Shown here one piece after another: positions 11,000 to 24,029 of a stretch of DNA of 64,000 bases. The stretch comes from Massospora cicadina (taxonomy: Eukaryota; Entomophthoromycota; Entomophthoromycetes; Entomophthorales; Entomophthoraceae), in the NCBI GenBank assembly GCA_022478985.1, contig JAKSZP010009197.1, positions 186,001-250,000 on the forward strand. The letters run 5' to 3'. Under the pieces are notes generated by a model. It had not been told where the DNA came from, made no database searches, and worked only from the letters and a program-made list of their open reading frames with translations. The position numbers and the translations under genes were made by a program. How positions within the stretch are numbered: position 1 is the stretch's first letter; each line of letters starts with the position of its first letter.

Positions 11000-11340
11000 A
11001 GGACAACCATGTCAGTAAATCGCATGTTCCAGGATGAACTTTGTGGTACACTTGGAATCTATTCAGCTCATTACTCTTGTTTTGACTTGCCTTATAAGGT
11101 GATCAATGTTGACAATAATGTAATGTACTCCTCCAGTACTCATGCTCAAAGGACCCATTACATATATAGAAGCCGTGTGCCACACAAAACTCAGTAACTC
11201 TAATTTTAATCCTGTCACGTTATTAGGCAGTTTGTAGAGTTGACACTTTATACAAAAGGATATGATGTCAGCAACTTCATAACTTAATGATTTCCAATAG
11301 TAATCCTGTCACATACTTTCCAACGTCTTCTTTAACCCTT
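11000..11340 (-). pseudogene. Element E integrase core, 5' half
   Basis: Minus-strand reading from about 11185 gives MGPLSMSTGGVHYIIVNID, matching the start of the catalytic core (VGPLPQSTSGNRFILVAID in A), then TTKFILEHAIY, stop, HGCP at 11000 where element A begins. Two in-frame TGA codons sit where CGA (Arg) would fit. The central core, including the second Asp and the Glu, is missing; the C-terminal part resumes at 4751. Confidence 0.65.
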
Positions 11341-12560
11341 CATGGCTAACAACATTGTGTGCACCCTGTATAATCTCTATTTTCTCAGAGGGTTTTGGAA
11401 ACAAATGCTTTTTATCACTAAAATTCTAGAGTGCTGCCCATTTATGAGTTCCGTTTTCTCCATGGCCTTCTGCAGCACGATTTGCACCTCTGCTAGACCA
11501 TTCTTCAATTTCCTTCAGATAATTAGTCAAAAAGTTAACTGGCCCAATCTAACACAGCAGTAACTGCAAGTAACCTAGACAACCTGTCAGTTTTTTATCT
11601 TTTTCACTGCGATGTTCAACCTCAGAATTATATGCCTACAAACTTTAAGGCCCACTGAGCCAACCTCTTCTCAGGTTCCTTTATGTTTTGTAACCATTGT
11701 ACAGAGGCGTGTTCAGTTATACCCTTGAATTGCATCCCATAGATCTTGATGAGAAACTGATTACAGGAAAAATGACTTAAGACACTCGTGCTTGGTGACA
11801 GTATGATTTCTTAGCCCTTGCTAGTGTGCAGCTAACATAAGCCAAAGGATGTTCTTCTACATGTTCATCCATTTGGTTGAGTATGTCCCCTATTGCTATA
11901 AGTAATGCATCTGACTGGTTTATTGATGGATATTTAAGACTTAAATATTGAGGATAGAGCTCATCATTAGATGCTTATAATACATTGAAGGTTTTAGGAG
12001 AATTCTTGTTCCAAATAACCATTTTTTAATCATTCAGGAGGTGAAATAATGGATCATCCTTCCTTTTCGAAATCCATAATGAATTGGTGTTAATAACTGA
12101 CCATTACTAAAATACTTGGACATCAAAAACAATTCCTAATCAGCATCTGTTCTATGGCTTCTAAATTTCGTTCCTGGGGTTTTAACCCATCCGCGTTTTT
12201 AATGAACCCTAAGTATTCTAATTCCTCTTTGAAAATGATATCTTTGCGGATTGATCACTGATTTGCTGAATCCAGAATCTTTAATAAATCCTCCAAATGG
12301 TGTAGTTGATTCATACGTATCCAAATGAATACATTGATAATTTAAAATGGATAATGATCAGGATCTCTTGGGGTCTGACAAAATTATATCTAATGCCCAC
12401 TGAAAATTCGCATGTGCGTTGCATAAGCCAGGAGGCATTCTTGTAGGCTAATATAGAACCTGTGCTAATATATGCACTTTTTTCTTTAACTTCTGCTGGC
12501 ACATCAATCTACTAGTACCCAAAAATCAGGTTCATTGACAGGAATAATTTAGCATATTAG

Positions 12561-12851
12561 TCAATCCAATGTGTCATCAATTATTATTAAGGGATATAAA
12601 TCCTTCTTCATAATATTGTTTAACCAATGGTAATTGATCAAAAATCTATTCAGTCCATCCTTCTTCTTGACTATTAGGATTGGGCTTGCCCACAGAATGG
12701 ATGAAGGTACAAGCATACCATGCTCTAACAACATATTACTCTCCTCTCCAACTACATTCTTAGCTGCTTGAGGTCTCTGAATGGGTCTCATTTTGATCGG
12801 TTCAACTTCCTCAGTATCAACCCAATGTAACTCATTCTTTGCACACCCCAA
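12561..12851 (-). pseudogene. Element E reverse transcriptase, N-terminal part
   Basis: A 96-residue open frame with ILIVKKKDGLNRFLINYHW, the fingers-domain block found in A as LLLIKKKDGGHRVVMDYRK. Further left (about 12290-12500) the palm is out of frame: PARFCIS-type and PPGLCNA-like remnants can be traced, but the place of the YxDD motif reads HFKL. Non-functional. Confidence 0.65.
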
Positions 12852-13024
12852 ATCATGGTTGTTTTGTGAGAGATGACTTGATACTTTTCAAATAAACAAA
12901 AATTATTCTTTTGGTCTTTTGTCAAACTACTAATAGGTCTCCTTTGACTAATGTATAGACACTACATGCATATTCTCCAGGTAACCATATTTCTAACTTC
13001 TCAAAATTTGTAGAAGGGTTAAAT

Positions 13025-13072
13025 TTACAATACTGTATTTTTTTTAGTACTAGATGGTTACAATACTGTATT
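13025..13072 (-). repeat. Micro-insertion 2 with 15-bp target duplication
   Basis: TTACAATACTGTATT occurs at 13025-13039 and 13058-13072, separated by 18 bp, TTTTTTAGTACTAGATGG (13040-13057). Same core and same orientation as the insertions at 315 and 43706. It lies inside decayed element E, so it is younger than E. Confidence 0.75.
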
Positions 13073-13679
13073 CAGTTGTGCAAAAGAAACTACTTGATCA
13101 TGATTGACTTCCATAAGGATGTTCCCTACTTTAGATAGTAGTATATGAATCTCCTCGCAACTGGGGATTAAGATCCCTGGAGCAATCCAAGGTTCAATCC
13201 TCAATCTCTGCTAATGAGCTTTAATCTCCACATATAGCTATTAGGGTTTTAATGTTATCCAGGTTTCCACTATTTTCTGCATCCCTAGCAAAATAGTTGT
13301 GTCCTCCTTTACTCAGATTGGAATTCCATGATCTTCATTTATGTACTTCAGCAATTTTTGGACCTTCTTTCTGAAAAAAACTATATCCAACAGAAATTAT
13401 TCCATCCTTATATACCAAGTTTCTAAGGTTGGTTCTCTTAAAGAGGGGCGCTTTCCCTTTTTTGGTATTTTAATGGCAACTTATAGCCTAGAATAGATAG
13501 AGTAATTTCCTTAATATCACAAATTAATCCATATTTATGAATTAAGTCAGTGCTAATAAGAATACCATAGTCTTTGTAGCTAAAACAATTGCCAGCACTG
13601 ACATGATTAAGGATATAAACATTAGAGGAAAAGCATTATACACCTTGCAAGGAGTAGTTGAGTCAGGATCAGATGCCCC

Positions 13680-13805
13680 ATACTGCTTACAATGTTTTAG
13701 GTCTGGCTAAGCTATCAGTTGCTTGATCAGTTTAGTAAAAACTATATTAATTAACGCCCCATTGTTAATAATTGCTCTGACTAATACTCAATTTATTAAG
13801 GTATC
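13680..13805 (-). pseudogene. Element E protease remnant
   Basis: Minus-strand reading gives VRAIINNGALINIVFTKL at about 13800-13745. The position and the surrounding hydrophobic residues match the retropepsin active site, but the expected DTG reads NNG. Replacement of Asp by Asn is a G-to-A change in the codon. Short and decayed. Confidence 0.5.
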
Positions 13806-13899
13806 TGTGTATTTACACTCATAAAAGTAAAGAAGACTAATATTCTCTGCATGTATAATGATTTTTACCCAAATTAAGAGTGTGAATCAATTGCGCAGG

Positions 13900-16678
13900 T
13901 ATATTGGGGAATGTATTCTCTTGATGTACCATGTGGATTATATTGTCTTCTAAATTAGCATACAATAATTTAGAATTGTCTTCAGCTGTTCAGGCTTTAT
14001 CTAATAAGCATGTAATATTATCTATCCACTTCTTTCATAATTTTGTGAGAGAATTTCTTGGATTTTAATCTGGTTAACACATTAACATATTGGTATACCA
14101 TCTGGTAATGGATCTAACATAGGCTCATTGTGATTAACTCTGATCTGTTTTAATTCACCAAAATTTTGTGGTGGAACTTGGTTTCATGTTTTCTATACTG
14201 CTCCATGTCTAAACTTCCTGGTCTTTCCCCTGCACCTCAGGAGTATCCTTCTCCTCCTTTAGTTACAACATGTTAACTTGATCTTTCAGTTGTCTTTGTC
14301 CACAGTAAATCAAAAAGTGTCTGGGCTGTCCAAATTTGTTACAGATCAATCATGGCGTGTTGGCTGGTCTCAGTCCATCAAATGGTTCATCCTGATTTTC
14401 TTGATTGCCATATTTTCATGTTTTACTTGGAAATTGACTCGAACCCTTTATAATAAATGCTTAATTATACAATTTATAATTTTTGATTTAGCACTTTGAA
14501 AGTTACTCTAGCACATTCAAGTATTCTACCATTTGTGGAATGGTATTCTGGCTGGTGATAGCTGAAACAATTGCTCGTTGGAGATCTCTATAAGGTCATA
14601 ATGCATTTGGCATGGTAATTCCATTATCAAGGTTGGTAATTGCATTATTTCCATATAAAATATGAGTTTTTTGATAAAAATGATTAGTGAAGGTGCCCAC
14701 CGTTTTATCCTTCTTTATTAAATGCCATAAATGTTTTAACACTAGTGGTGCCCAGCCCAAAGAGAAAGCCACCACGCATCTATACTTGAAAATGAGCCAA
14801 ACAAAGGGATTATCATAGTAAAAAAATCCTAATATAGCCTCTAAGTTATCAGCCTAAGAAGCCATATTAGATTTTGAAGAAGCTTTGAAAAACTTTTGTC
14901 TGGCGCCCGCTTTAGCTGGCGGAACATGGCAAATAGTATAAGAGCTGGGGCATCAGCGGCATGTGGCATAAGGAGGTGAATGTCATAAATTTTTGTTTTT
15001 GAATGTCCATATGCTCCATACTCCCTAAATTTTGATTATGGCCTCCTTCACTTCCTCGTAGCTCCAGATTTCCCTGCAAAAAGATGTTTAAACTAATTTC
15101 TGGAATTCTGTAGCAAAATAATTAATGACGGTAAAAGCTTTCTGGCAATTTTATAACCATACATATTCATCTTGAATAAATAAAAGAATGCAGGCACATT
15201 ATCTTTATGAAAAATGGATAGTTTTGGCGTTCTTTTAAAATTTCTAACAATATTTCAGGCTGTGTTTTGAATTGGTTAATAGTTTTATAATGGAGAGCTT
15301 TAGGAGTCATTTATAGAAGGGCCACAATAGTTCCTTGACATCCTCTGAATAGCTTGAACTGTATTTTCAGCATTACTCTCAGTTTAGTAGCTGCCAATTC
15401 TTCTTTAAGCTTGGCCTAATGGTATTTCTCTTGAGTACTGTTAGATTTAAGTCCTTCCAGACATCTTAACGTTGAAGGACTTGCTCCTTAAACTCTGGTG
15501 TTTCAAGCTGTTTTTCTGGGTTTGGTTATTTTATCCATCTCACTTTCGAATTCATTCTCAATGTCTCAACTTCCTTTCTGAGTAAGGCTTCTCTCCTCTG
15601 TACATTATATAGATTTTTTATAATTTGCGGATTTCTTTCTTGTACTATAAATGTCATCATCCAGCTTGATTACTTTAAATTTTAACAGATCCAAATCAGA
15701 TAGATTTGCCAATCTAAGGAATTCTTGTTGACAATTCCACTTCAATGTAAATTTTTATCATTTCCTTTCATCTCTTCCTTGAGTTTTTCAAATTATCTTT
15801 TAATATCATTGGCTATATTCTTAATTTCTTGTCTCCTTTTACTAAATTGAGGATAATGTTGTGAGTCTCAGTATTAGAGGCTACCATTGGTTTGGTGGCA
15901 CTTGGGCTCAGAATAAATTTGGCAATATAAGCTTCTGTCGCCCAACAATGATTGTCCACATCATGCTTCCATTGATTATTAAATCCAAGCTGGTTAATAA
16001 ATTTCTTGACAATATTCCAGTGTTTAGTATTTTACTCCTTCACTAGACTCTTGATTTGGGTGTTTGAATGTTTAAAACAATCAGATGTGGATTATAAACC
16101 TATGTGAATTTTCTGAAAGCTAGTGTCAATTGCGCATCAAGTTTGCTTCTGGGTACTATTTTCATATATGCGACCAGATCAGCAATTACTTCCTTATGTA
16201 TGGTCAGGATCATTGCCATATTCCTAGTTATAGGGCTTACATACTTAATGACATTGTCTCTGATACTGCATTGGTTCATAGATATCCTGAGAGGTTAGAT
16301 GAATTCATAGTTAAAAGTGCTTGAAGTTTCATCTTTGCTCCTATTGATTGGTGGTATGGTGGAAAAGCCCACAGCTCCATTCCAAATTATCAGTAGGCAG
16401 AATTTGGAATACTTACATCAAGAATTTTCTCACTTTTTCCAAACTATCTCTAATTTTCCCTGAGGGTGGCTTATAAATACTAACTATCATCACCTTTACT
16501 CCAATACTTGATAGGTGTATATAATTAAATCCAATAGTATACCAGACTCTAAGTGTATATTTTTACCCTGGTTAGCTGCCTGAGATCCCTTTTCCTAATA
16601 TCATATTTTATATATTGTAGTAAATTCAGTGTTCTGGTTTTTGACAAAAACCTCGATGTCCCCTGTAGTGAGAACCAA
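13900..16678. other. Gene-free stretch, decayed gag region of element E
   Basis: No reading frame above about 70 residues and none with a recognisable family. By position (between the E protease and its primer-binding site) it should be gag. AT-rich, with scattered homopolymer runs. Confidence 0.4.
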
Positions 16679-17435
16679 ATAAAAATCTTGAGGTTTCTAT
16701 TAGTGCAAAAGTTCGATTAACTTGGTGATTTTTTAAATAAAATGTAGAATTCTAGGTGAATGATGACAACTGCTCAGTCAAGCTCAAACTTGAGTGACAC
16801 TAACCTTTTTCTGGTAAATACTGATAGATAAGTGATTTTGACCTCACTTAGATAAATGATACTTAAAACAATAAAAGGATTTTTGTTAAATTCACCCAGA
16901 AGCAGACACTGTAAATCAATTTACAATTTTAAGATAAGGTTTTATATAAATATTTGGAATAATTTATAGGGTGAAAGTATAAGAAGACGTGTTATTTATA
17001 AATTATGACAATTATGATTATCTTAACATCTAGTTAACAAAAACATGTATTGGTACAAAATCCAGAAAAATTCAGCTGATTTTCTTAGAGAATAAAGTAA
17101 TCTAACGCCATTCTAGTCAGCTATCACATAGGCCACCATAATTGATTGATTGACTATGAGTAAGTGCCCATTTCATGGAAAACTTACTAAGTACAACTTT
17201 GTTGGCAACAATACCCAAATAAATATAATAATTGAAACTGACATTTAAATTTGCATCCTTTTTATATTAAATTAATTATTTAATTGGTTATTATACCTAA
17301 CAACTGGATTTAATAAACAATCATCTCAAAGTTTAAACTATAAGCTGAATTATATATCAAACAATTGACAAAGAAAATTAAAAAGCTTTATGTGATATCA
17401 AGCTGGATTATTTGGTCATATAAAATTCTCACAAG
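16679..17435 (-). repeat. Element E 5' LTR, truncated
   Basis: Follows the primer-binding-like sequence directly and aligns with 1465-2260 over most of its length (for example 'aaacaatcatctcaa' followed by 'gtttaaactataag'-like sequence). Similarity to the middle LTR stops near 17435, so the rest was deleted or displaced. Confidence 0.6.
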
Positions 17436-20400
17436 TTCCTAGGCTGATAGCACCTATAACATATCAGTTGTTAATGGTGCAGGCTTTCTACTTATTTGAG
17501 GTCCTTGTCCTTTGGCTTATTACTATTGTCAACAGCGACGTAGACAAATTTGATGATCTGTCAAGGGGGTGTTCCCAATGCCTTATAATTCATTTTGTAC
17601 ATCCCTTGTACATAGCGTTATGCTTCTTTAAGAGCCTTTAGAGATATTGCATTTTTAAATGCAAGTGTCATATGCATCAGCAGGGCTGGATGCTTCTCCA
17701 AAGAGCTTAGCAGAATTGTTTTTACTGTGGGAAAATCCAAAGTTTATGTTGTCCATAAGTACTAAGCTTTGAGATAGTAGTGAGAGGTGTAGTTCACTAA
17801 TAACTCATTCTTGCCCATCTTTATAAGCAGAAACTTGTATTTAATGTTTTTGCCATCTTTTTACTACTAAACTCTATAAAGAGGATGCTCTTTACTTTGG
17901 TTAATTCTGTCCAAGTTGTAGGCTATGCTAAGGCTCTATAGAACCTCATGAATCATACATCCTTGCACATGGTGAGCCTTTTGCCGGTCTCTCACACCAT
18001 CCATACTTTCCTGTACATCTGGAGGAACCATGAATTGTTCTTTCTCCTGGTATGTACATAAGCTGTAATAAGGTTTGAAGTCAGGTTCTTCTTTGATGAG
18101 ATTGGCATGCATCATGAGCAATTGCATGGCAGTCGTTGAGTGGCTAATGCCAGTGCACCCAACTGAGTAACTGGTCAAATTTGAGGTAGTTCTGATACAG
18201 TATGCAGTTGAGCCCTCAACTCGTCTATACTCATATATATATTGTACAGCATGGTATTGTGCTGTCCTAGGCGTTTCCCATAATTTTTCAGAGTGTAGAT
18301 ATTTACTCCGTTACCTTTCATAAGTAATGAAATTTTGTCCTTATATCTTTAATAGCAAATTTAAGTTTCACTATAGATGATAGTCCTCTCACCATAGGAA
18401 TAAAGGCAATCTAGCTCTTCTGAAGTCTCCTTGACACTCAAGATGGTTCATTAGATTGAACATTTCTGTTCAATAGTATTGAGTCTTGAACAGATGGTTC
18501 CCTTATGACTCGCCAGAAGTTGAGAGGAATTTTTCCGTGGTACACTTCTATATCTTTATCATTGAACTGCACATGAGAATTCCCATAATTTCACTCTGGT
18601 CTGATGACGCCACCCCACTAGTGAGCATCACAGTCAGCTCGCTGACCACAGCTTTCTTAACTTTTGAGGCTGACTTGATTCTCAAAGGATCTTTTTTCAA
18701 AATCAGGCTCCAGACAACCTTCAGAAATGGCATGATTAATACACTAATAAATTCTCTAATGATGCTAACTTATGTAGCATTGATCTTTTATTTAATCTGA
18801 TAATCCATGAAAAAACTCTCGTGGACACTCTCTAAGATGTTCTCTTTACGTTGGCCCTCAGGACACAATGGTATCATATCCAACCTCATCATAGTCAGCT
18901 TAACTCAATGTATCCATGAAAATGAGTGTCATGTCCTTATAGAGAATATTTTAGACTACGCACTGTATTGTGCTCATAGCTAATCCTAGATTTGTTACTT
19001 GTGGTTATATTACTTAAACTTATATAAGTGAACTAAAAAGGATAAACTAAACTTTTGTGAAAAAGTTTCTATTAAAAAGTGAATTGTTTCTATACTACTT
19101 TATAAAAATCAGGATATAAATAAATTTTATATAATATAAATTGGGAATGGGTTAGCAATATTGGGGATCTTCATGATTTCTGGTGAGGTGGCATCTGTTT
19201 ACACTTTATATTCAACATCCATTTGATTTATTCTTGTATATGAGAACTTATTCTCATGGTGATTATCCCTGAACCATGATATCCATGAGCCCTTTGTTCA
19301 GTCCCCGCTTTTGGGTTAAAGGCTTTAGTTATGCCTCAGGTTATTTCTTTGTTACCTAAGATGGTAATATGTTGTTTGCCTTCTGTTATGTCTGATGACA
19401 TCGCTTCAATGCGCCTCATCTCAGGTTTCCATATGGCAGTCAAAGTTATTTAATTACTAGATTTGGCAATATTCAGATGAAAGCTTTGATTACTTTGGGG
19501 TAATTTGGTTGGGTATTTTCGTCATCATCAGCTGATTGAAATTTATTTTAGACCCCTAAATGCATAAGAGGGTTCAAATTTCATAGTCTTTATCAGCTAC
19601 TTTGTTGTCCTCATTTGATAATCTCATTGAGCGTCAGGCATCAAAATAATCATATGACGTCATTCTGAGTGTTTTTAAAATTTTTGGGCTGGCTATCCTG
19701 TGAAAGCGGTTGTCCATTCCATCAATGGTGGGTAAATTGCCGCAACCTTGCTATCAGGTTTTAGACCCTGTTCATTCTAGCGGTCAAAGAATGATCTTTG
19801 AATGTATTTGCAGCCTTATTTGTGGAACTGGGGTCAGGTGCATCTGTATGAAACAAAGAAAGGGGTAAAAAGGAATTCAATGGGACTGGAAATACATTGA
19901 TAAGGACAAAAAATTGATATCTATGAAACTACTAAAATTCTTCTCAACATCAAAGGTACTCACCCTCTTTGAACCTAACTTCTGACATAGCTGCTTGAGG
20001 CATCTATTATTAACGTTCACTATCATCAAGCCCCCTTATTTACTCAGGGCTACGCTAAAATTCCTTTCTGTATATCATTGTATATCTACAAAGCGTTCTC
20101 ATGGATGCTCCTTCACCTTCTGTTAAACATCCCCAAGATCCACAGCTTTTTTATAAAACAATACTACCTTGGTTTCTGTTAAAGGCCATGAATTGAAACT
20201 AAAGGTTGTTACCATATTTGGCAATGAGTGTAAACACTATAAAAATGCTGGACATATTATTAACCCATGAGCCTCACATGGCATAGATGGGTACAAGAAG
20301 GTTTGTTGGTTTTATTAATAGCCTTAGACAAATTTCATGTGAGACAAGCCCTAATGTAATGTTCCACGTCAAATGGTAAGCCCTTCCAGCTATAGGAACG

Positions 20401-20940
20401 GAAGATCAATTTTACCGTCATGTCCTTTTCAGAATAGCCCACATTAACTGAAATTGTGACGCACTTGGATGATTTCTTCACAAATGTATAAGGGATCACT
20501 CACCATCAACCTTAATGGATAATGATTGGATCTAATATGATAGTCCTTACCTAAAGGTGATTCCTCCTAGGCACAGATATCCATAGTTTTCTAAGTATTC
20601 CCCACCCAAGTATCTGATTAAAATGTATACATCTTAACAAGTGCAAGTCTAAAAAAATGGAAGAATCTCCGAGTTCATAAAAGTGATGAATAGAGCTCTC
20701 AATATAAGATCAGGATAGTAAACAAATTTTTATACTTCTCCAGAACTAGGTCTCAATAAGTTAATTTTTTTCACCGCATAATTAATTTGTATGATGTCCT
20801 CAAATGGAAAGGATAAAGATTAAAAAGAATTGACATTTATTAAAAGGAACAGTTCGCCCTGACTGATGCTTTTTAGGATAAACATGTCCTAAATCCCTTA
20901 ATCTCATTTCATAATTATCAGTACAATGGGTTCACAACTA
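17436..20940. other. Gene-free stretch, decayed retroelement sequence
   Basis: Several short frames but none convincing. The frame 18178-17936 (minus) is polar and could be gag- or pol-derived; a minus-strand run VKKAVVSELTVMLTSGV at about 18690-18640 faintly recalls a protease active site with DTG lost. 20280-20460 may be integrase-derived. I cannot assign this region to an element with confidence; it could be the continuation of element I to the left of H. Confidence 0.35.
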
Positions 20941-21695
20941 TCCAGACATTGACAGATGACAAAAGGGTGCTTATCAACTCCCCTCATTGGATGTGACAGA
21001 AGATCTTGATTGAGAGGACTAAGATGTTTTCTACACCACAGTGTTCCTACTCACCCAATATATTAATAATTTTTAGTTCAATGGGGTTATTTCATATTCT
21101 ATCATACCTTTTTTACTTAGTGTATACTTTACCATTACCATATAGTTTGAAGGTTAGAGTTTGCCGTGGTTATGACTATCAGCAGTGTAGATAGCAAAGC
21201 CAGATAAAGTAACAGATTTCAAAATTGCTTGTAGTTGGACGTATATATTCTTAGTGATAATATAGCAAGTGGCCAGAACTATTGGGATGGACAAGTCTTA
21301 ATGTATACCCTCAATAAAGTTTAAGAATAGGAAAATTATTTTAGAATTATTAGTGATAAAACGATATCATTTAATTTAAGCTTGGGATATTTATAAGGTA
21401 CTAAATTTGTCACATTCAAGACATTCCGTTTTGGACCAACAATCAAGATTTCCTATAACTTCAGGAAGATGCACATGACGAGATGACTTTCTTTGTGTTA
21501 TTGTAATCTTCCAGGTTCAATGAGGTGGCCAATTTGTCACCTTGGCCTTAGATGATTCCAGATCTCCACTCTGTTTGTCTTCTTTTTCAAAGTTGATGCC
21601 ACCTTTGACTCAGTGTTAGAAAGTGATATAGGTAGGTGAAGTATTTGATTTTAACTTTATACAATTCATTTTTGTTCAAGGTTTAAGTTTGGACA
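20940..21695 (-). repeat. Element H 3' LTR
   Basis: About 21150-21690 aligns with 43030-43575 (shared 'tagcaa', 'ctattgggatgg', 'cctttgtgttattgta'). Its right end is ...GTTTGGACA at 21695, followed by ATGCCCCCCTAAAGG, which is a polypurine tract on the minus strand. That fixes this copy as the 3' LTR of a minus-strand element. The left end is not clear; 20940 is an estimate. Confidence 0.6.
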
Positions 21696-23358
21696 ATGCC
21701 CCCCTAAAGGTCCTTTGGAGGGGTAAAAAGGTTCTAAAAATTCGCCCATGTACCCACTTGATGACCATGTCCTTTTCAACACTGACAATGGAGTATTCAA
21801 TTTACGTCTTTAAAGAAATCTATAGGGCCAGACCAAGAGGTAGCGAGCTTGCTAGTTCTTCTCCTGAGGAAAATATGGTAGAACATTACTAAGTCTCCTG
21901 GTTGATATACTGGTATGGAGGGTCTTCATAAATTGTTTGCCTCATTTCCTTGGGTGTGGTATGTGTCAGATTCTGGTGTTTGACAAAAAACAAACCTTTA
22001 ACAACCATCAGATTGGGCTGATTACCCTTTCAACGCTTGAGCTACCACCTATATTCTCACCTCAAAGCCTATTGCAAATTTATAAATTGGGCCAAATATC
22101 TCAATGTCAATTTGATCAAGTAATTTATCAAAGCGCTTGGGCCAAATATGCTTGTATAATATGGCTGATTTCCTATGCATCGAATCTCAGCAATTGGTTC
22201 TAAAATATCAAAACTTAATCAACAACTTGTATACAAAAGTGTTTGTGACCAACGTGAAGTTAACTTTTAAAAATCCCATGGACCATCAGACGTATGAAAA
22301 AACGTAATCAATTTTCCATCCTAGGATTAAATTTGTATGCCAATCTGCATAATTGGCACAATAGCACTTGCAATGGACTGCCTGAAAGGGAGTACCTAGT
22401 GCTATTGAGGGAGAGGTCCTCTGACATCCCAAATAGGGGTACTTCATTTACTTTAATCAAGTCAAGAATTTCACATAAGGTGTATATCATCAGCAGTATG
22501 ATGAAACTCAAATCAAAAAGATCCTAGGACAATTTTGCATGCTTTTATCACAATTTTTGTGCCTGAAATCCTCCCGATTTTGAGAGTATTTTGCCACCAA
22601 TAAACCTAAGAAAAGGTTTCAGACATATCAGTTCAAGGGACAAACTGAGGTGGTAAAATATCTGTTGAAATTTTGTGCTCGCATGTGGCTAGGAGATGCC
22701 CTAGAGGTATAAAATACCGGCGCCTGGCATAATGACAAATCATCTAATAAATAGCTTATAATAAAAGTTATTTTATTTCATCTCTTTCCTGGTTTTCTCA
22801 TTGAATCCTTTCTTTGAAGAAAAGTGCCAACAAGCTGCACACACCTAATCCACAGTTTGTATATCTACCTGCCTTGGAAGAAGTTCCCAAACATGAAGGG
22901 AAAACTACAACCAAAATTGGTCAGAAGAGTTTGGGAAATTTTAATAGGCCTAGTGAGTTTTTGAACAGTCTGAATACTGTAAACTACAGGCACTATCAAG
23001 GATCAATCACTGGAACTTCAACCCAAATAGACATGCAGGATAGCAATAAACATGCAAGAGATCCTCAGATTTTTACAGTATGTACCAAAACATCCATGGA
23101 CAGAGTCTTCATTCAAATAATCTCATCAGTTAAGTCTTGCAGAGTGATCTCAGAATTTTGGGAGTAGTCACCTTTAGCATAGATTGTAAACTAGTTGGTA
23201 AGAGGGGGTTTCTTCCATAAAACGTCTTAAAGGTGGAAATATCTATTACTATGAGGTATCTGAATCAATAGGTAAGTAGGGCACTAGATAGTATATAAAT
23301 AATTCCATTATAACAGGCCAGTAAAAGCCATCTTTCTTATAAATGGAGTTAAAAATGA
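21696..23358 (-). pseudogene. Element H integrase, C-terminal part
   Basis: Minus-strand reading left of J gives IRKMAF and then STFKTFYGRNPLLPTSL, equivalent to SPFRVLYGREPGIPALL in A. The left end (21696-21960) resembles the corresponding 3' end of A next to its polypurine tract. The region is about 1.1 kb longer than in A, so another insertion is likely. A TATA-like GTATAAAATACC and an AATAAA at about 22711-22755 suggest a piece of a foreign LTR. The plus-strand frame 22814-23167 is probably a shadow. Confidence 0.5.
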
Positions 23359-23363
23359 CATTA

Positions 23364-24029
23364 TGTCATAGTTAAATGACATAATTGTGGGAGTGGATTG
23401 CATGACAAGGAGGATATGGGCCATGCCAGAGGAGTCAAGTTAGCCACCCTCCATTACCTTAGATCTACTATAGATAAACGTTGGGTTAAGGACAAGCAGG
23501 CCCAAGTGACTTCCCAGAAATCGCATGATGGGGGCCCAGATGTTATACCAATAGGGTTAAAGGTTACCCTTTATAGTTAGAATGAAGTTGATTCATTAAA
23601 ATGAATTTCTTAATGCGGATTGCATCTATTTATAAAACTTTAAGATACTTATGTTGGGGTGTTTGGTTGGTATCTAAGTCTTGATTATGGCTTACTCAAG
23701 ATAAAAAACTACTATGAGTGGGGCCTTGTTCTATTGGTTAGAGTCATTTCTAAGCACATTAAATTGATAATGCTCAAATTTCCTGATTTTTCTTTATGTT
23801 TACTTTTGCCCTTCCCAATCTCATTGTTGATCATTTCTACTATTTTAAAGGTTTTTTTAATATAATGATCTACTTTGCATTACTTTTGGTTGGCCTCTCA
23901 GGATACCTCCTTATGGCGGTATCCTGGGCTTATTTTTAAGCACAAAAGTTTTCAAGTACCATATTGGGTGCATGTGCACTTATTTTCTTAATAGTATTTT
24001 TCTGGAGAGTTAGAGACATTTTCCTCGCA
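23364..24029 (+). repeat. Element J 5' LTR
   Basis: Begins TGTCATAGTTAAATGACATA and ends TTTCCTCGCA; aligned with 31049-31706 throughout. The first 17 bases form an imperfect inverted repeat (TGTCA...TGACA). Confidence 0.85.

Larger units (their letters stand above)
11000..16678 (-). mobile_element. Element E: decayed Gypsy pol and gag
   Basis: Read from the right: gag-derived sequence (about 14000-16600, no open frame), a protease remnant near 13700-13800, the RT start at 12851-12561, RNase H (about 11600-11830) and integrase (11000-11340). A primer-binding-like sequence TGGTTCTCACTACAGGGG (minus) sits at its right end next to the LTR at 16679. Stops and frameshifts occur every few dozen codons. 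Element A interrupts the integrase; the rest of it lies left of 4752. Confidence 0.65.

Noticed and set aside
18548..18800. Plus-strand 104-codon frame with hydrophobic runs, and opposite protease-like frame
   Set aside because: Neither strand gives a clear motif; the protease resemblance lacks the catalytic Asp, so it is mentioned only as a weak hint.
22814..23167. 117-codon plus-strand frame
   Set aside because: It overlaps minus-strand sequence that can be read as the integrase tail of H, and it has no domain signature; probably a shadow in a decayed element.
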